From an uncultured Verrucomicrobiales bacterium (GTDB lineage: Bacteria; Verrucomicrobiota; Verrucomicrobiia; Verrucomicrobiales; DEV007), in assembly GCA_937893785.1 (NCBI GenBank), contig CALCSP010000658.1:1-9937 (forward strand): a stretch of 9,937 nt of DNA. Reading direction: 5' to 3'. The position numbers and the translations under genes are program-made. How positions within the stretch are numbered: the first letter of the stretch is position 1; every line of letters begins with the position of its first letter. Shown here one piece after another: positions 8,876 to 9,937 of the stretch. The notes under the pieces were generated by a model, which was not told where the DNA came from, did not search any database, and saw only the letters and a list, made by a program, of their open reading frames with translations.

Positions 8876-9137
8876 AAGTCATGTTTTTACCGGAATTGGG
8901 GAGGGTTCGGCTTAAAATCAATACTGGCTGGGTTTTTCTTTGGTGAGATAACTGGTTATTTAATTGAACGCTTCAAGAGCATTCTCAGACTTGGCTAAAT
9001 GCCCCATTCAGCTGGGCAACTTTAACACAAAAAGGGCGCTCACTTTATCCATGCTCAGGCACAAACCAAGTGGAAAACCCACCGGAATGCACACAATCGC
9101 ATATAGTATTCTTACAGTCAGCTACTTACATTAATGC
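8876..9137 (-). promoter_or_regulatory. Long untranslated leader of gltB with inverted repeats
   Basis: No protein gene is supported here. If transcription starts near 9127, about 250 bases of leader precede gltB. It contains a CC-GTGG/CCAC-GG hairpin (9066-9085), a TGCCC/GGGCA hairpin (9000-9018), and two perfect short dyads: TTGAA-CGC-TTCAA (8964-8976) and ATAAC-TG-GTTAT (8948-8959). A pyrimidine tract, CCCTCCCC on the minus strand (8905-8898), lies 23 bases before the start codon. I do not recognise a known riboswitch. The structures could be RNA elements or protein operators; each alone is short enough to occur by chance. Confidence 0.4.
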
Positions 9138-9154
9138 AGCAGTTCACGTGCCAA
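9138..9154 (-). promoter_or_regulatory. Candidate sigma-54 (RpoN) -24/-12 promoter for gltBD
   Basis: The minus strand reads TTGGCACGTGAACTGCT from 9154 to 9138. Against the sigma-54 consensus YTGGCACGrNNNTTGCW, only two of the fourteen specified positions differ. The essential GG (9152-9151) and GC (9140-9139) are separated by exactly ten bases, as sigma-54 requires. The predicted start is an A near 9127, and the promoter faces gltB. It lies in the non-coding gap after the surface-protein gene. Sigma-54 promoters need an ATP-driven enhancer-binding activator, often NtrC-like for nitrogen genes; I saw no clear activator site. The match is strong, but sigma-54 presence in this organism is not shown by the window. 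Confidence 0.66.
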
Positions 9155-9180
9155 TACCCAAAAAGGAATTAAAATCCTCT

Positions 9181-9199
9181 AAAAAAAGCCATTTCGGGC
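9181..9199 (-). terminator. Weak candidate terminator after the surface-protein gene
   Basis: On the minus strand a very short stem, GCC (9199-9197) with GGC (9190-9188), is followed directly by seven T (9187-9181). It lies 19 bases after the stop of the surface-protein gene, the right place for a terminator, and upstream of the gltB promoter. Three base pairs are too few for a confident call. Confidence 0.27.
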
Positions 9200-9217
9200 A
9201 ATATGAGCACTCCAAGG

Positions 9218-9937
9218 CTAGCCCTGGTCGGGATTTTTTCCCTTATCTAAGGCAAAGCGATAAAATTTCTTGCCGTCCGGAATCGGGATCGTGCGTGTCA
9301 GCTCGCCCTCAATCGGACTCCAGTCAATGAGGTCGCCGCTCTGCTCGATGGTCAGACCGAGTGTCACCGTGCCGCCCTCCGGGTCCACTTCGAGGACCAC
9401 GGAGCCCTCTCTGCCCTCCTGCACCTCCTCCAGAGTGGGGCGCTGTTGCAATTGAGCAATCTGAGCATCCTTCTGGGCAACGGATGCCTGCAGGTCAAGC
9501 ATCTTGGCATTAAGAGTCTGCAGCTGATCCCTGATCTGCTTTAAGACTTCCAACTGAGTGTTCTGTTGCGCGTCCCTGCCATTGTCACGAATCTGCTTCA
9601 AGACTTCCAGCTGGGTTTTCTGGTGTTGATGGTTAATAGGGTCATAATCGCCATCCTTGTAAGCCATTAGCCCTGCCAGCGGATTGGAATAGCCGTTGGC
9701 AAACGACGGGTATAAAACCACCGCACTGACCCCGTCAAAGACACCCTGACCAAAGCTTGGCTTATCGCCCAGAAAGGTAACTTCCGACAACCCGGTACAA
9801 TCACGGAAGGCAGAACTATCAATGCTGGTGACACTATCCGGAATCGTAACACTCGTCAGGCTGGTGCAGTCTTCGAAGGCGGAAGCGCCGATGCTGGTGA
9901 CACTGTCTGGAATCGTAACACTCGTCAGGCTGGTGCA
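9218..9937 (-). CDS. BspA-type leucine-rich-repeat surface protein, 5' end beyond the right edge
   Basis: The open frame enters from the right edge and ends at TAG (9220-9218), giving the last 239 residues; the visible part begins inside a repeat, so the start is outside. Residues 1-23 and 24-46 are copies of a 23-residue unit (CTSLTSVTIPDSVTSI..SAF..), typical of the BspA/LRR_5 family, with a worn third copy at 47-69. A likely coiled coil follows at about 105-167, rich in Gln, Leu and Lys, in which TQLEVLKQIRD occurs twice, 19 residues apart. The end (about 178-230) is a small beta-rich domain, GGTVTLGLTIEQSGDLIDW then GKKFYRF, resembling C-terminal modules of verrucomicrobial secreted proteins. 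Such repeat proteins are usually exported and take part in adhesion or surface binding, but no signal peptide can be checked here. The TTG at 9790 continues in frame upstream, so it is not the true start. The gene is not obviously linked to gltBD. Confidence 0.85.
   Translation of the reverse strand, partial: CTSLTSVTIPDSVTSIGASAFEDCTSLTSVTIPDSVTSIDSSAFRDCTGLSEVTFLGDKPSFGQGVFDGVSAVVLYPSFANGYSNPLAGLMAYKDGDYDPINHQHQKTQLEVLKQIRDNGRDAQQNTQLEVLKQIRDQLQTLNAKMLDLQASVAQKDAQIAQLQQRPTLEEVQEGREGSVVLEVDPEGGTVTLGLTIEQSGDLIDWSPIEGELTRTIPIPDGKKFYRFALDKGKNPDQG
9534..9617 (-). repeat. 57-base tandem duplication within the coiled-coil coding region
   Basis: Two near-identical stretches coding for TQLEVLKQIRD begin 57 bases (19 codons) apart, visible on the plus strand as atctgcttTaagacttcc at 9534 and atctgcttCaagacttcc at 9591. 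The unit length keeps the reading frame, suggesting growth of the coiled coil by in-frame duplication. Confidence 0.7.
9800..9937 (-). repeat. 69-base tandem repeats coding for leucine-rich-repeat units
   Basis: Two adjacent 69-base units (9937-9869 and 9868-9800) code for the 23-residue repeats. By eye they share 57 of 69 bases, and the first 29 bases are identical. The array runs off the right edge; a third, diverged unit occupies 9799-9731. High DNA identity suggests recent duplication or gene conversion. Confidence 0.85.

Noticed and set aside
8352..8998. Two overlapping plus-strand frames opposite the start of gltB
   Set aside because: They mirror the conserved glutaminase domain; the longer tail into the gap has no family features.
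8960..9052. Two tiny minus-strand frames in the gltB leader (14 codons from 9052, then 15 codons from 9007, joined as TGAATG)
   Set aside because: They would suit a leader-peptide attenuator, but neither has a ribosome binding site or a run of regulatory codons such as Gln or Glu, so chance is the simpler explanation.
9212..9227. Imperfect palindrome CCAAGGCTAGCCCTGG across the stop of the surface-protein gene
   Set aside because: The loop would have only two bases, one pair is mismatched and no T run follows directly; a terminator or binding site is not supported.
9070..9330. An 86-codon plus-strand frame in the gap upstream of gltB
   Set aside because: It spans the sigma-54-like promoter and the antisense of the surface-protein end, with low-complexity, unstructured content and no ribosome binding site.

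Overview
All recognisable genes in this window lie on the minus strand and read from right to left. In transcription order they are: the 3' part of a BspA-type leucine-rich-repeat surface protein (9937 to 9218), gltB (8875 to 4316), gltD (4299 to 2716), an unrecognised 186-codon gene (2639 to 2079), xylA (1974 to 661), and the 5' part of a membrane site-2-protease-like metallopeptidase (586 to the left edge, found by translating the reverse complement). No RNA genes, CRISPR arrays, insertion sequences or phage genes were seen. The window looks like ordinary chromosomal core metabolism with one surface-protein gene beside it.

The organism is probably a member of the Verrucomicrobiota, perhaps class Opitutae. 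This is an inference from protein style, not from a marker gene. The clues are the C-terminal domain of the surface protein, with its short 'DLIDWSPIEGE...GKKFYRF' ending that recalls secreted proteins of this phylum, the weak or absent Shine-Dalgarno sequences, and the general look of the GltB, GltD and XylA proteins.

The metabolic centre is gltBD, which encodes the two subunits of glutamate synthase, 16 bases apart and surely co-transcribed. All expected catalytic and cofactor residues are present. The 342-base gap upstream of gltB holds the most interesting regulatory signal: a near-consensus sigma-54 (RpoN) -24/-12 promoter at 9138-9154 pointing towards gltB. It would put transcription start near 9127 and leave a leader of about 250 bases with several inverted repeats. 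That would tie glutamate synthesis to a nitrogen-responsive activator.

Downstream of gltD come the unknown gene (76-base gap), xylA (104-base gap, with a candidate promoter and a 7-base inverted repeat) and the metalloprotease gene (74-base gap, with a small hairpin just after the xylA stop). No xylB or xylose transporter is present, so xylose isomerase is encoded apart from the rest of its pathway as far as the window shows. I did not find a clearly new system. The best leads are the sigma-54 promoter with its long leader, the unknown gene without an ATG start, and the repeat structure of the surface protein.
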